Positions 25,568 to 34,998 are shown, counted from the stretch's first letter. The stretch: DNA of 64,000 bases from Acidimicrobiaceae bacterium (GCA_003155915.1 PMFA01000017.1:26166-90165); one strand, 5' to 3'. Notes: generated by a model from the sequence alone, not told the origin. Translations and numbers: made by a program.

Positions 25568-26422
25568 ATGAGTTTGACGAACCCTACGTTTCCGAATCGG
25601 CCCGATAAACATCAAGGAACACCGCTGATTCGACCGGAGAGTGTCGTTCGCAACCTCCTTGACAATGCCGACGTGATTATCCCGGAGTGTGTGATTATCG
25701 GCTACAGCAGTCGATTACACCCGTTGCTCGAAGCGCGAGGGTTTCAAAATGTTCGCGGCTACTCGGCACCTTGGCACTCGATGTGGCTGCAAGAACAGTC
25801 CGGCGCCGCTCGAGTCGGCGTGGTCGAGGGGTTCGGCTTCGGCGCGCCCGGAGCGGCCATTGTCATCGAAGAACTGACGGCTCTGGGCGTTCGTCGTTTT
25901 GTCAATGTGGGCCTGGCCGGCGCACTGCCCAATGACGTTGATTTTGGTGACATCGTGCTCTGCACCGCCGCAATCCGAGACGAGGGAGTCTCACACCACT
26001 ACGTACCCGCCACTCGCTACGCGTACCCGTCAGCGGGTCTCACGGACGAATTGCGCCAAGCAATGTTGAGAAAGGGTGACCCGTTCACCGAGGGAATGAC
26101 GTGGACCCTCGACGCCGTCTATCGAGAGACCGTGGAAGAGGCGCTCGCGTATCGAGAGGAAGGGGTGGTGACGGTCGAGATGGAAGCGGCCGCCCTGTTC
26201 ACTATCGCCGAGGTACGGGGCGTCGAGATCGCGTCACTTTTCACGATCAGCGATCATCTCTTGGCTGATTCCGAGTGGCGCCCAGCGCCCAACAAGCAGT
26301 TGTTAACCGATGGATTGGCGCGAATCCTGGACGTTGCGCTCCGGGTGTTGTCTCCCGAGGGTCGCATTGAATCGAGCGTGTTGTTCGACAGTGACGTCGA
26401 GACAGAAGGACCCTTTACTTAG
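25568..26422 (+). CDS. Nucleoside phosphorylase (PNP/UDP family)
   Basis: Phosphorolytic enzyme that splits a nucleoside into base and ribose-1-phosphate, 284 residues, cytoplasmic. The phosphate-binding stretch GFGFGAPGA (near residue 89) and the ribose/base region TVEMEAAALF (near 206), with the Glu that contacts the ribose, fit the uridine/purine nucleoside phosphorylase family; ISDH near 227 supplies the Asp typical of purine-type enzymes. The ATG at 25568 or a GTG 14 codons upstream may be the start. Substrate (uridine, inosine, adenosine, methylthioadenosine) is not clear. It stands alone. Confidence 0.85.
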   Translation: MSLTNPTFPNRPDKHQGTPLIRPESVVRNLLDNADVIIPECVIIGYSSRLHPLLEARGFQNVRGYSAPWHSMWLQEQSGAARVGVVEGFGFGAPGAAIVIEELTALGVRRFVNVGLAGALPNDVDFGDIVLCTAAIRDEGVSHHYVPATRYAYPSAGLTDELRQAMLRKGDPFTEGMTWTLDAVYRETVEEALAYREEGVVTVEMEAAALFTIAEVRGVEIASLFTISDHLLADSEWRPAPNKQLLTDGLARILDVALRVLSPEGRIESSVLFDSDVETEGPFT

Positions 26423-26561
26423 TATCGAATCTGCCAAAACGTATTCGTCACATGAGTCATTCTGCGGTCGATTTATTTTTGTTGGATCGGGCGATGAGTA
26501 AATTGCCACGTCTCGACAACACGCATGTCTCGTCGGACATCGCGAAGGAGAGGCTCAATTC

Positions 26562-27818
26562 TCAAGGTAGTTGCGGCGTGAAGCGAGCCGCGAAGTTATG
26601 GATGTCGCCAATCGCAGCCAGGTTCGAATTCTCAGTCCAGTACTGGCCGACCACTTCGCAAGTTCGGACTACGGGACAACTCAGCCCGTCGACTTGACCC
26701 TCGTTGATCGCGCCGCTGTGGTATCCGATCAGGGTGCCATTACTCCACTTGCCGTTAGTCTCGCTGGCTAGCCAAGCGACGCTGCTCATACTGACTTTTC
26801 CGTTCCTCTTAGCGTGCGGTCCGTCCACGAGGCCAGCGACGACACAGTCCGTGGCACTGTGACACGAAAGGAGGTTGGCTGACGACCGAGAGTTTCCGTC
26901 CACCGTCCAGGCTTTGCCAACTTGGACGGGTTGGGACCACTGACCAACTCGACCCGAGGATACGAACGCTTCGCTGCCGCTGGGGGAGGAGATCCGTCCA
27001 CCAACGGTGCAGTCACGCATCGCTGGGCACGAGACACTGAGCACGGTCCAATCAGCCGGGAATGTGTCCACGGCGTCGGACCATCGACCGTTCGACTCCA
27101 CGGCCTCGATCGAGCCGTACGTGCCGTGGACCGAACCAAGGCCGACCGCGACGCAGTTGCCTTCGCTGGGACACGACACATCGAGGAACTCAGTTACCCG
27201 CCCCACTGCGGACACTCGGGCGCCGAGCGGTCGCGGGGCGCCCCAGCGTCCCGCCTTCTCGGTGAGCACCGCGGGGGCGTAGGTTGGGGTCGAGGCCGAC
27301 TCATTGGAGTACCGGAGGGTCCCGACGACCACGCAGTTGCGTCGGTCACTGCAAGTGATCTTGAACTCTTGGAAGGCTTTCGCGGACCCCAGGTTGAGCG
27401 ACAGAGGAATTGCCTTCGCCCAACGGCCAGTTGCGTAGGAGACGGTGAAGTGCTCATCCTTCGTCGAGGTCTGCGACTTGATGTACCTACCGAACGCAAC
27501 GCAGCCGCTGGCGTAACACGACGTCGTAATCAAGATTGAGTTCACGATCTTGCCGAGCTTCTTCGTGGGGTCGATCGGCGGTCCCCACCTCCCGTCTCGC
27601 TCCGTTTGGACCATGGCCTGACCGTCGGATACGTACCCGCTCACGACGCAGTTGCCCACGCTCATGCACGCCACTGACGTCGGACCGGATTTTCCGAACG
27701 ACGCCGACGTGCTCAGCTTCGTGACGCTCACCGCCGCGGTCGTGGCGGCACTCACTGGGACGCTAAGGCCCAGCCCGATCACGGCCAATCCAATCGCCAC
27801 TACGGCCCGTACGTGCAT
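26562..27818 (-). CDS. Secreted seven-repeat paired-cysteine protein (propeller-like)
   Basis: A 418-residue secreted protein with a signal peptide (about residues 1-25, ending SAA). The mature protein is built from seven units of 45-60 residues, each with the pattern S-C-x(4,5)-C-x-V-x-G near its start and E-x-x-G-x-W near its end; the seventh lacks the Trp. Seven such units with a regular Trp suggest a beta-propeller with one disulfide per blade. The same unit forms the outer part of the next gene's product. I do not know a function. The ATG at 27818 follows GAGGGG, and a 15-base motif shared with the EAL leader lies just before it. Confidence 0.75.
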   Translation of the reverse strand: MHVRAVVAIGLAVIGLGLSVPVSAATTAAVSVTKLSTSASFGKSGPTSVACMSVGNCVVSGYVSDGQAMVQTERDGRWGPPIDPTKKLGKIVNSILITTSCYASGCVAFGRYIKSQTSTKDEHFTVSYATGRWAKAIPLSLNLGSAKAFQEFKITCSDRRNCVVVGTLRYSNESASTPTYAPAVLTEKAGRWGAPRPLGARVSAVGRVTEFLDVSCPSEGNCVAVGLGSVHGTYGSIEAVESNGRWSDAVDTFPADWTVLSVSCPAMRDCTVGGRISSPSGSEAFVSSGRVGQWSQPVQVGKAWTVDGNSRSSANLLSCHSATDCVVAGLVDGPHAKRNGKVSMSSVAWLASETNGKWSNGTLIGYHSGAINEGQVDGLSCPVVRTCEVVGQYWTENSNLAAIGDIHNFAARFTPQLP

Positions 27819-27830
27819 GGTCTTTCCCCT

Positions 27831-27845
27831 CTTTGACAGGATCGG
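27831..27845 (-). promoter_or_regulatory. 15-base motif before ribosome binding site, copy 2
   Basis: Minus-strand CCGATCCTGTCAAAG stands directly before the GAGGGG ribosome binding site of the secreted repeat protein. It differs in one base from the copy at 6581-6595. A -10-like TACAAT lies upstream at about 27878-27883 on this strand, so the motif would be in the 5' leader of the mRNA. Confidence 0.35.
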
Positions 27846-28119
27846 CACCTCACGCAGTCAGGACTGGGCGCCCCAAATTGTATGTGATTGCGCTCTCGTA
27901 CTGTCGCCCCTAACGGCAATCTCAGTTCCCCTGTGTAGCGGGGGCACTCACGATCAGCGGACTCACTCTCGGTAAGCGAACGGGGGGACTCAACCCAGTG
28001 AGGTAGGTCGTGAGTTCTTTCGCTGGACACGCGGCGGCGAAAGTGCGATTACCGAGCCCGAGAGAGTGCGCCCAAATTGGGCCGGTCTCGGCATCGGCGA
28101 CTTCTCGACACAACATTTC

Positions 28120-30456
28120 CTATGGCTTCAATGGCGTCCTCGTACTGGCGAAGAACGGCGAGGATGTGTCGGCGGAATAACTACCGACGACGGCACAATT
28201 ATTGTCGTTCCCACACGAAACCGCCTGAACGTAGTCATAGTTTCCGGCATCGAGTTTTGCCATTCCCGGGACTTCTATTGCCCGATTCCATTTGCCGTCG
28301 ATCTCGTCGGCGACGAATGGAGCGTTTCCAGAGCTGAACTTTCCACTGACGGTGTACATTCCGCCAACCACACAGTTACGCGGTGAGCCGCACGACAGCG
28401 TCCCGTTGTTGAAGCCCTCATACGACGCGTTCGTCGGTCCTCGGAGATTCAGTGCCCGTCCCCATGTTCCCTTCGTCTCTCGAAGAACAAACAGCTTTCC
28501 GCCGTTTCCGCGGTAAAGGCTGCTGCCGAGCGCGGTGCAGTCACCCGACGCGCGACATGACAACGAAGTGATCCCGGAATTGCTGTTCAGATGAAGGTCC
28601 GGCGGCCCGGTGACCGTTTCCATCTGGCGCCACGTTCCGTCGACTTCGTTGGTCACGAAGCCGATTCGGTCGCCCGAGCGATTGGCGTACGTGCCACCCG
28701 CGCTGCAACTGTTCGCGCTGCCGCAGGAGATTGACGAGACGCTCGAGCTGAACCGACCGAACGCCGTGACTCCCGGCACGGGAATCGCCTTTCCCCATAC
28801 GCCATTCGTCTCAGAGTCGATGAGTGCGTTCTGAGTACTCGCGAACGCACCACCAATGGAGCAGTTGCCAACTGACCGGCACGCCACCGATGAGACATTG
28901 ACATACGGCGTGTTCGACGGCGGTAACGGCATCGCCATTGCACGTTGCCACTGACCGTTCACTTCATCGATGATGAAGGGCCTGGGCGGATTTGCTGCTT
29001 GGGCCGTGACATTTCCCTCGTAATTGCCACTCACCACACAGTCAATTGCCGACGCGCACGCGATGACGTCCGAAAGGATGGCGTTACCTCGCGGTATCGT
29101 CAGACCACTGATCGTGAACGCGCGAGACCATTTGCCGTGTGATTGGCGCACCGCGAACACCTTGGTCAGCTGAGAGGCAGTCGTGTACCAACCAATAGCG
29201 GTGCAGTGCTGCCCCGTGGTGCACGAGAGGGCATCCAACTGGCCACTATTTTCCTGACTGATTGTCGTCAACCCTGGAGGGATCGTGGCTCGCGACCACA
29301 CGCCGTTGCGTTCACTGTCGACAAAGGGCTGCGTGACGTGGCTATTCGAGATGAAGCCGACCGCGCTACACGAATGACGCGAAGCGCACGCGACTGAATT
29401 GACAGCAACTTCATCCCCGACGTTGTTGAATCCAACGGGACCCTTGACCTGCTGCGCCCCTCGCCACGGACTCACCGAGAGTGGTACCGCGAGTGGCCCC
29501 GAACTCAGAGCCGCCGCCAGATCGGAAGCGTCGGATTTAGTGACGGCCGACAACTGCATCTGACCTTCGAACGAACTGAACGAGGCGTTCGCCGGTTGGA
29601 TAAATGGCGCTTCAACGATGACGCCGTTGAGGTCCACCGCGAGTTGCCGATGAAAGTACGTCTTGGCCACCTGGTCCCATTGTCGAGACTCAATTGAGTC
29701 AAGAGTTACGTCCACAATCCATACGCCGGAGAGAGGTTTACGAACAATTGCGGCCGATACCACCCTGGACGTGAGCGTCAAGAGTGTTGGGCCGACCAAG
29801 TAGCGCGGCGTGTCACTGGTTTCTCCATTGAGGAGCGGTAGTAGAGCCCAGGAGTTCGGCGACTTCGCATCTTGAGCGGGAGTGGTGGTGGCCCGGGTCG
29901 TGAGGGCCGGATCGGACTTCAGGCTCGGTGACGAGAATCCTGAGACGGTCGGGGAATCATATTGCGGACTCGAGCATACGGACGGAAGTGGGACCGGTGA
30001 GACGGGACCGCTTTGCAATCGGGCATAACAGGCCACCGATCGAACGAGCAGTTCGGGTGACGACGTGAGAAACGAAGTCGAACTTGCCAGTTCCTTGGGT
30101 CCGTTGATAACGACCAACTTGCCGTGCGACACGGCAACCGAGGCGTTCGTGAAACCCACGGCGTGCAAACGCGCGGTCATCACTCGTTGATCGGCCGAAA
30201 GCTGCGTCGTGCTCGACGACCCCGAACCATAGGGATAGAGCGTGACGGCGAAGGCGGTGTTGGAGGCCAGACCAATGACGAGCACTGATGCGCTTACGGC
30301 AACCGCAAGCAGACACGCGCCAATCGTTGATACCCGAGCTCGAATCCGTCGCTGATGGAGGCGAGCGTGCAACGCGTGAGTTGGAAGTGGTGTGCGTGGG
30401 GAGACCGAAGCGATGGCTCGGTCGAAAAGCTCTTGTACTTGATCAGTCGGTGACAT
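28120..30456 (-). CDS. Membrane protein: SecD P1-like domain plus paired-cysteine repeats, sigma-factor partner
   Basis: A 778-residue protein whose ATG overlaps the end of the ECF sigma gene by 14 bases, so it is probably the anti-sigma or signalling partner. Residues about 1-42 are cytoplasmic and charged; one membrane helix follows (about 43-70). Outside, residues about 84-145 (MTARLHAVGFTNASV, then LVVINGPKE and LLVRSV) and about 265-327 (LAVDLNGVIVEAPFI, then GQMQLSAVTKSDASDLAAAL) match the two halves of the SecD periplasmic P1 domain. Residues about 352-778 are eight paired-Cys repeats of the kind in the neighbouring gene, the last shortened. No zinc-finger (HxxxCxxC) anti-sigma motif is visible. 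It may sense an envelope signal. Confidence 0.72.
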   Translation of the reverse strand: MSPTDQVQELFDRAIASVSPRTPLPTHALHARLHQRRIRARVSTIGACLLAVAVSASVLVIGLASNTAFAVTLYPYGSGSSSTTQLSADQRVMTARLHAVGFTNASVAVSHGKLVVINGPKELASSTSFLTSSPELLVRSVACYARLQSGPVSPVPLPSVCSSPQYDSPTVSGFSSPSLKSDPALTTRATTTPAQDAKSPNSWALLPLLNGETSDTPRYLVGPTLLTLTSRVVSAAIVRKPLSGVWIVDVTLDSIESRQWDQVAKTYFHRQLAVDLNGVIVEAPFIQPANASFSSFEGQMQLSAVTKSDASDLAAALSSGPLAVPLSVSPWRGAQQVKGPVGFNNVGDEVAVNSVACASRHSCSAVGFISNSHVTQPFVDSERNGVWSRATIPPGLTTISQENSGQLDALSCTTGQHCTAIGWYTTASQLTKVFAVRQSHGKWSRAFTISGLTIPRGNAILSDVIACASAIDCVVSGNYEGNVTAQAANPPRPFIIDEVNGQWQRAMAMPLPPSNTPYVNVSSVACRSVGNCSIGGAFASTQNALIDSETNGVWGKAIPVPGVTAFGRFSSSVSSISCGSANSCSAGGTYANRSGDRIGFVTNEVDGTWRQMETVTGPPDLHLNSNSGITSLSCRASGDCTALGSSLYRGNGGKLFVLRETKGTWGRALNLRGPTNASYEGFNNGTLSCGSPRNCVVGGMYTVSGKFSSGNAPFVADEIDGKWNRAIEVPGMAKLDAGNYDYVQAVSCGNDNNCAVVGSYSADTSSPFFASTRTPLKP

Positions 30457-30931
30457 TGAGTGTGTCCTTCACTTGGAGCGACGCCTTGGAGATGGCGGCG
30501 TGCAAAGTGGCCTTGACGGTACCCTCCGCGCATCCCATCACCTTGGCGATCTCGGGAATAGTGAGCTGAGAAACGTAGCGCAGCAGTAATGCCTCTCGTT
30601 GGCGGTCGCCGAGGCCGTCGAGGAGTTCGGTGACCATAATTCGCGCGTCGACCTGTGCCTCTTTCAAGTCAGTTGTCGGGGGCCCAGCCAGGAGTTCGTA
30701 CTTCGTTGTTTGCCGGACACGCCGCCGATGATCGTCGCGTCCCTTATTCAGGGCCACGATCATCGTCCAACCCTCGGGGTGATCGAGTCGTGAGATCCTC
30801 TTCCATCGTCGAAGCGTTTGGAAGAAGGCTTCTTGAGTTATTTCCTCCGCGAAATCGGGGTCACGAAACGCCAGGGTCATTGCTCGGCGTACGCGGTCGT
30901 AACTCGCTTCGTAGTAGGCATCAAAATCCAT
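30443..30931 (-). CDS. ECF-family RNA polymerase sigma factor
   Basis: Extracytoplasmic-function sigma factor, 162 residues. Region 2 contains DFAEEITQEAFFQTLRRWKRI (near residue 25-45, with the D-AEEITQE core) and region 4 contains the helix-turn-helix LTIPEIAKVMGCAEGTVKATLH (near 125-146; core motif EGTVK). I chose the ATG at 30931, which gives MDFDAYYEASYDRV, the usual ECF start; the frame extends 59 codons upstream without domain content. The end overlaps the gene of the membrane protein by 14 bases, the normal arrangement for a sigma/anti-sigma pair. Its promoters cannot be identified here. Confidence 0.87.
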   Translation of the reverse strand: MDFDAYYEASYDRVRRAMTLAFRDPDFAEEITQEAFFQTLRRWKRISRLDHPEGWTMIVALNKGRDDHRRRVRQTTKYELLAGPPTTDLKEAQVDARIMVTELLDGLGDRQREALLLRYVSQLTIPEIAKVMGCAEGTVKATLHAAISKASLQVKDTLNVTD

Positions 30932-31108
30932 CTGGCGGAACGCTCCGTTCGGCCTCGCGCTTGGGTGTCCGATAATAAGACGAACGGGAGGACCATTTCG
31001 TTTATTCGAGAAGGCCGTTGACTGAAGGAATTGCGAATGTCTTTTCAGATTCGACCGCTCTGCATTCGCGGTCGGTCCGAGAGAAGTGCCGTCTCGTACA
31101 CTGAGCAC

Positions 31109-31309
31109 ATGGTGCGTCGCCTGTTTACGTGGAGGATGAACCTCTACCGACTCATCGTTGGCGTCATTGTGCTGGCTATCGTTATCCCGGCATGGATATC
31201 CGGGGTCCAGGCGATGTGGCTTGTCGCAATAGTGTGCATCCTTGTCGTCATTGGCGCCGTCGCTGCGGGCACACGTGTTCGGTCACTTCGAAACTGGTTG
31301 CGTCACTGA
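31109..31309 (+). CDS. Small two-helix membrane protein
   Basis: A 66-residue product with two adjacent hydrophobic helices (about 12-30 and 34-52) and a short basic tail (VRSLRNWLRH). It is divergent from the sigma gene, with about 180 bases between the starts. The start at ATG 31109 avoids 26 extra codons without membrane character. No family recognised; it may be under the sigma factor. Confidence 0.5.
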   Translation: MVRRLFTWRMNLYRLIVGVIVLAIVIPAWISGVQAMWLVAIVCILVVIGAVAAGTRVRSLRNWLRH

Positions 31310-31508
31310 TCGCGTGCAGCGTTCCATTGGCAGATTTCTAGACGCCCGTCGGAGAATTTGTGCGTTGGACCTCCGACGCGAGCGAGGACCGTCTGCTCCA
31401 CATGGCACAGCGCTGACGGTACGTCGGATCGCTGGTTTAGAAAACGGTCTTGGATAGCCAAATGACAAGGTCTATTCGAAGCAGTTGTGAGACGCGTAAA
31501 GTCGTCGG

Positions 31509-32222
31509 GTGCATCTCAATGACGATGACTACGTCCGCGATCAGTACCGCACCACGGAGAAGTTGGAAACGCGAATTTCGGTCTGGTGCGCGGAGGACCC
31601 AGGTGGCTCACCCCAAGACGTCGCGATCCTGGCGCTGAGTGATATTCATCCGCACCGGGTTCTCGAAGTCGGTTCCGGCAAAGGAAGCCTCGCTGTGCGG
31701 ATCGCTGAAGCAATTCCGTGCGATCTCGTCGCACTTGACTCCTCAGTGGCGATGGTCTCGGCGAGTCGCTCTCTCGGCGTCGAAACGGTTCTGGCGGACG
31801 TTCGTGACCTCCCGTTCGCGGACGGTTCATTCGATGCCGTTGTCGCCGCCTGGATGCTCTATCACGTTTCCCCTCTCGAACAGGGACTGGCGGAAATAGC
31901 GCGAGTCCTTCGTCCGAGCGGGAGATTGGTCGCCATTACAAATGGGAGGTCTCATCTCGAGGAGCTCTGGACAGCCGCCGGGGAAGAACATGACGAGCCC
32001 GCATTCAGCATTGAGAACGGTGACGACCACCTTCGCGCGTATTTCTCAAAAGTGGAGCGACTTGACGTGGCTACACATGCGGTGTTCCCGGACCGGGATG
32101 CCGCCGCGGCGTATCTGCGAAGCATCGACAGGAGCGATCTGGCGAAACGTCTGCCGCGCTTTGATGGGCCGCTTCATGCGCGAGGGGCGACTGCGGTCTT
32201 CGTTGCAGATCAGCCCAAATGA
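31509..32222 (+). CDS. SAM-dependent methyltransferase (class I)
   Basis: A 237-residue methyltransferase of the type 11 domain group. Motif I VLEVGSGKGS is near residue 50, motif II around ALDSS near 73, and motif III near PFADGSFDAVVAAWMLYHV (about 100-118), all intact for binding S-adenosylmethionine. The substrate cannot be predicted. The frame starts with GTG at 31509, for which no ribosome binding site is visible; the true start may differ slightly. It ends 150 bases before a second, unrelated methyltransferase on the other strand, convergent. Confidence 0.8.
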   Translation: MHLNDDDYVRDQYRTTEKLETRISVWCAEDPGGSPQDVAILALSDIHPHRVLEVGSGKGSLAVRIAEAIPCDLVALDSSVAMVSASRSLGVETVLADVRDLPFADGSFDAVVAAWMLYHVSPLEQGLAEIARVLRPSGRLVAITNGRSHLEELWTAAGEEHDEPAFSIENGDDHLRAYFSKVERLDVATHAVFPDRDAAAAYLRSIDRSDLAKRLPRFDGPLHARGATAVFVADQPK

Positions 32223-32372
32223 TGCCAGTCAATCCGGAAAGTCGCCAATGCGAGGCGCCCCCTCTGCGTGGTGTCGCGACATGTGTTCAGCACCGTCAGC
32301 GATTTGTGTCGACAGCAGAGACCAGTATCGTCGCGCTGCTTCCGTGGCAAGTCGCACGTTGAATCGACAATC

Positions 32373-33110
32373 TTACGCTGCGTCCTTCACCAGGATGGCA
32401 ACGTAGGGCTCACTCGGGTGTGCTCCCAACGTACGTTCAACGTGCCAGCCAGTCCCAACCAGGATCGATTGCATTTCGCTTCGAGACACGTAGAGCCAGC
32501 GGAACCAGGGGCCGACTAAGTGCTCATAGTGGTAGCGCAACTTCACTTGTCCGGGGCTAAGGCCACGTGCCTTGTTCATGCGATAGTACGAACGGTCGAA
32601 AGCGGGAGCGCCCCCGAAATATGCGCTGGTGCTCTCAGCGAAGATCCGGGCGTCCGGCTTGGTTCGTTTGGCCAAGTGGATCAACAGTCGCCGAGCACGT
32701 GCCGGAGTCTCAAAGATTCCGAAGTTGTTGCCGAACAACACTATTGAATCAAAGGCTTCGATCCTCCAATCCAGGTCCTCAATCGGCGTTGACCACACTT
32801 CATTCACGCCTCGAATCAGGGCCGCTTTCGCCGCGAGGGGCGACGCGTCGAGACCAACGATCTCGACGCCGCGATTTTGCAGCTCCAGAGCCACCCTGCC
32901 AGCTCCGCAACCAACGTCCAACACGCGTCCGTGCAGGTAACGAATGGACTTTCGTTCCGCGGTAGGCCAACCTTTGAAATCTGAGAGATAGACATCGGGT
33001 CCAGCGCCGACTTGAGTGAATCCATCTTCGCGCTCGAGTACCTCGGGCGACGTGGCGCCCATTGCCCAATCGAGCAGCGCACGTCCAAATACATCGCTGT
33101 CCGGTGCCAT
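32373..33110 (-). CDS. SAM-dependent methyltransferase
   Basis: A 245-residue class I methyltransferase with motif I VLDVGCGAGR near residue 63, motif II VGLDAS near 84 and a motif region DSIVLFGNNFG near 120. It has a distinct C-terminal half with aromatic residues (YYRMNKARG, RWLYVSRSEM) that may bind an organic substrate. The ATG is at 33110. It shares no close similarity with the methyltransferase at 31509 apart from the fold. Convergent with it, upstream gap of about 150 bases with nothing visible. Confidence 0.8.
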   Translation of the reverse strand: MAPDSDVFGRALLDWAMGATSPEVLEREDGFTQVGAGPDVYLSDFKGWPTAERKSIRYLHGRVLDVGCGAGRVALELQNRGVEIVGLDASPLAAKAALIRGVNEVWSTPIEDLDWRIEAFDSIVLFGNNFGIFETPARARRLLIHLAKRTKPDARIFAESTSAYFGGAPAFDRSYYRMNKARGLSPGQVKLRYHYEHLVGPWFRWLYVSRSEMQSILVGTGWHVERTLGAHPSEPYVAILVKDAA

Positions 33111-33264
33111 AGCGCTCCAAATTCCCTGTTCACCTATCGCCTGACATTGACCACGGTAGTTCGGATGGTCACCAATGCCGATCTATAACGGCGCAGTGCT
33201 GCTTCGTGTGCTCAACGAAGTGGACGTCGAACATTTCAGTCGAAAGCCTCTCTGGCGCCACTGC

Positions 33265-34998
33265 TCACGAGATGTGCCTCCAAGCGCTCAGCGACATTAT
33301 CGGTGAGACAGTAATCTCACCACACACGAGTCTCTGAATCGTTGCGCCACCGTAGGCCTGAACCTCGAGGTGAAGATCGTGCGAGGCGAGATCACCCGGC
33401 GGCGTTATTCGAAGCGTGTGCGCCGTGGGACACTTGGCAACGCCGTAGCCGGTCATGTCGGCGTATCCCAACATGAACACCGCGGTGCCACCGGGCTTGA
33501 TTCGGGTGATCCGTGGTGCGATGAACGGCACCGTGTAATCCGTACCGAACGTGACTTCCGTGGGGACCAGGTGCGTGGTGCTCCCGATCATCTGAACGGT
33601 CGGGAATCCATCGAGTTCGCACGCTCGTTTCCCGACGTTCTTGAGGAGGAAATTCATTCCGATGTGACCCATCGCGACTCCCGAGTGTCCCAACGTGATT
33701 CGCAAATGTGATGTTGCGCACTGCGGCGTCACGCTCACGGTCGAGCCGGTGGTGGGCAGTGTCACCTTCTCCCACCCCACACCCCCGTTCGACGTCTCGT
33801 ACGTCGTGTCGTACCCGTAGGGAATTGGGAGGGTGAGGAGCGCGTCGTTGGCATTCAGGGCAGCGAGGTCCGACTGGCCCGTCGTGGCGGGTAAGTCCTT
33901 CACGTCGTAGGAGGTGATGCCCGCTCCGTTGGCAGTCACGACCGTTCGGGTCGTCTGGCCCTTGGGCCCCGGCTGAAGAATCCACCAGGTCGAGGGACTC
34001 GCGGTTGCGACGATCGCTACGTGGCCCGACGACGCGCGAAGATCCAGACTGCAGACCCGCGTGGCGGTCTGCGGGTTGATTGTCAGCTCACCACTCACGT
34101 CGATCGGCAGGTGTGAACCGACCTCCCGTCTCCAGGTGACGCCACCGTTGCGGGTTGCGTAGAAGTAGATGCTCTGGTGGCGGCCAGCGGGATAGTCCAC
34201 GGGCACCACGCCGTTGGGACCGGAGAACTCCGGCTCGCCGTAGAGTCCGCGAGCGCTGGGTCCTATCGGGGACGGAGGAGGGAACGTCAACGTGGACCAG
34301 AGGACGCCGCCGTCCTGGGTGCGCCAGAGGTGCGTAGAGTTAGTCGCGCTCGCCCAGGGTGCGGAAGCGAATCCTAGAGACGCCGACGAGAAGACGTCGT
34401 TGGTGATCGCGCACCAGCCGCGAGGATCGGGCGAGCGGGTCGGCCACGTCGTTCCGCCGTCGATAGTTCGTTGGAGTGCGTACGCACCGTTGGAGCCAAC
34501 GCCGAACTGTTGACGCCACCCAACCAGAGAGTTGACGAAACTGATCGTCTCACCCCCGGCATTGCTCCCCGTGTCACCGCCGGGTTGCGTGATCCAAGAT
34601 CTTCCTCCGTCAACGGTGTGGCGCAGAATCGTCTGCGTGCTTCCTCCGTTGCGAGCCAAGAGCCAGCCAACGGTTGGTGAGGTGAAGCTCGCGTCGCTCC
34701 AGACGTAGAGGCACTGACCTTTCGCAACGGACTTCGGAATCTTCAGTGGCGGAGTGATGTTTCGCCAGTGGATGAAATCAGTGGTGAGGAAAACCTCGCC
34801 GCAACCAGTGTTGGGATTCGTCGTGGCGGCCACTCCGACGTCGTGGCCGACGTAGAGGAGATACGTACTCGTCGTTACTTTGGTGGAAGCCGAGGCGTTC
34901 GACAGTGCGATCACACTGAACAGTGCGAGGACCGTAATGACGGCCGCCATCAATCGGCCGCCCGCGCTCTGACTGGTGCTCTTTCGACGAATGTGCAT
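33265..34998 (-). CDS. Secreted BNR/sialidase-like propeller protein with DUF4232-like domain
   Basis: A 577-residue exported protein. A signal-like hydrophobic stretch (about residues 17-36) is followed by a beta-propeller-type region with Asp-box-like motifs such as TVDGGRSW, TIDGGTTW, TQDGGVLW, TRNGGVTW and TSNGGVGW (about 130-420). The C-terminal part (about 435-577, from CATSHLRITLGHSG, through NVGKRACELDGFP) resembles DUF4232, a domain of secreted actinobacterial proteins. I chose ATG 34998; a GTG 11 codons earlier is possible. It is divergent from a related BNR protein at 35192. Function unknown; sialidase activity is not implied. Confidence 0.75.
   Translation of the reverse strand: MHIRRKSTSQSAGGRLMAAVITVLALFSVIALSNASASTKVTTSTYLLYVGHDVGVAATTNPNTGCGEVFLTTDFIHWRNITPPLKIPKSVAKGQCLYVWSDASFTSPTVGWLLARNGGSTQTILRHTVDGGRSWITQPGGDTGSNAGGETISFVNSLVGWRQQFGVGSNGAYALQRTIDGGTTWPTRSPDPRGWCAITNDVFSSASLGFASAPWASATNSTHLWRTQDGGVLWSTLTFPPPSPIGPSARGLYGEPEFSGPNGVVPVDYPAGRHQSIYFYATRNGGVTWRREVGSHLPIDVSGELTINPQTATRVCSLDLRASSGHVAIVATASPSTWWILQPGPKGQTTRTVVTANGAGITSYDVKDLPATTGQSDLAALNANDALLTLPIPYGYDTTYETSNGGVGWEKVTLPTTGSTVSVTPQCATSHLRITLGHSGVAMGHIGMNFLLKNVGKRACELDGFPTVQMIGSTTHLVPTEVTFGTDYTVPFIAPRITRIKPGGTAVFMLGYADMTGYGVAKCPTAHTLRITPPGDLASHDLHLEVQAYGGATIQRLVCGEITVSPIMSLSAWRHIS

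Noticed and set aside
26452-26697. 81-codon open frame at the end of the secreted repeat gene
   Set aside because: Runs into the well-supported leftward gene and has no ribosome binding site.
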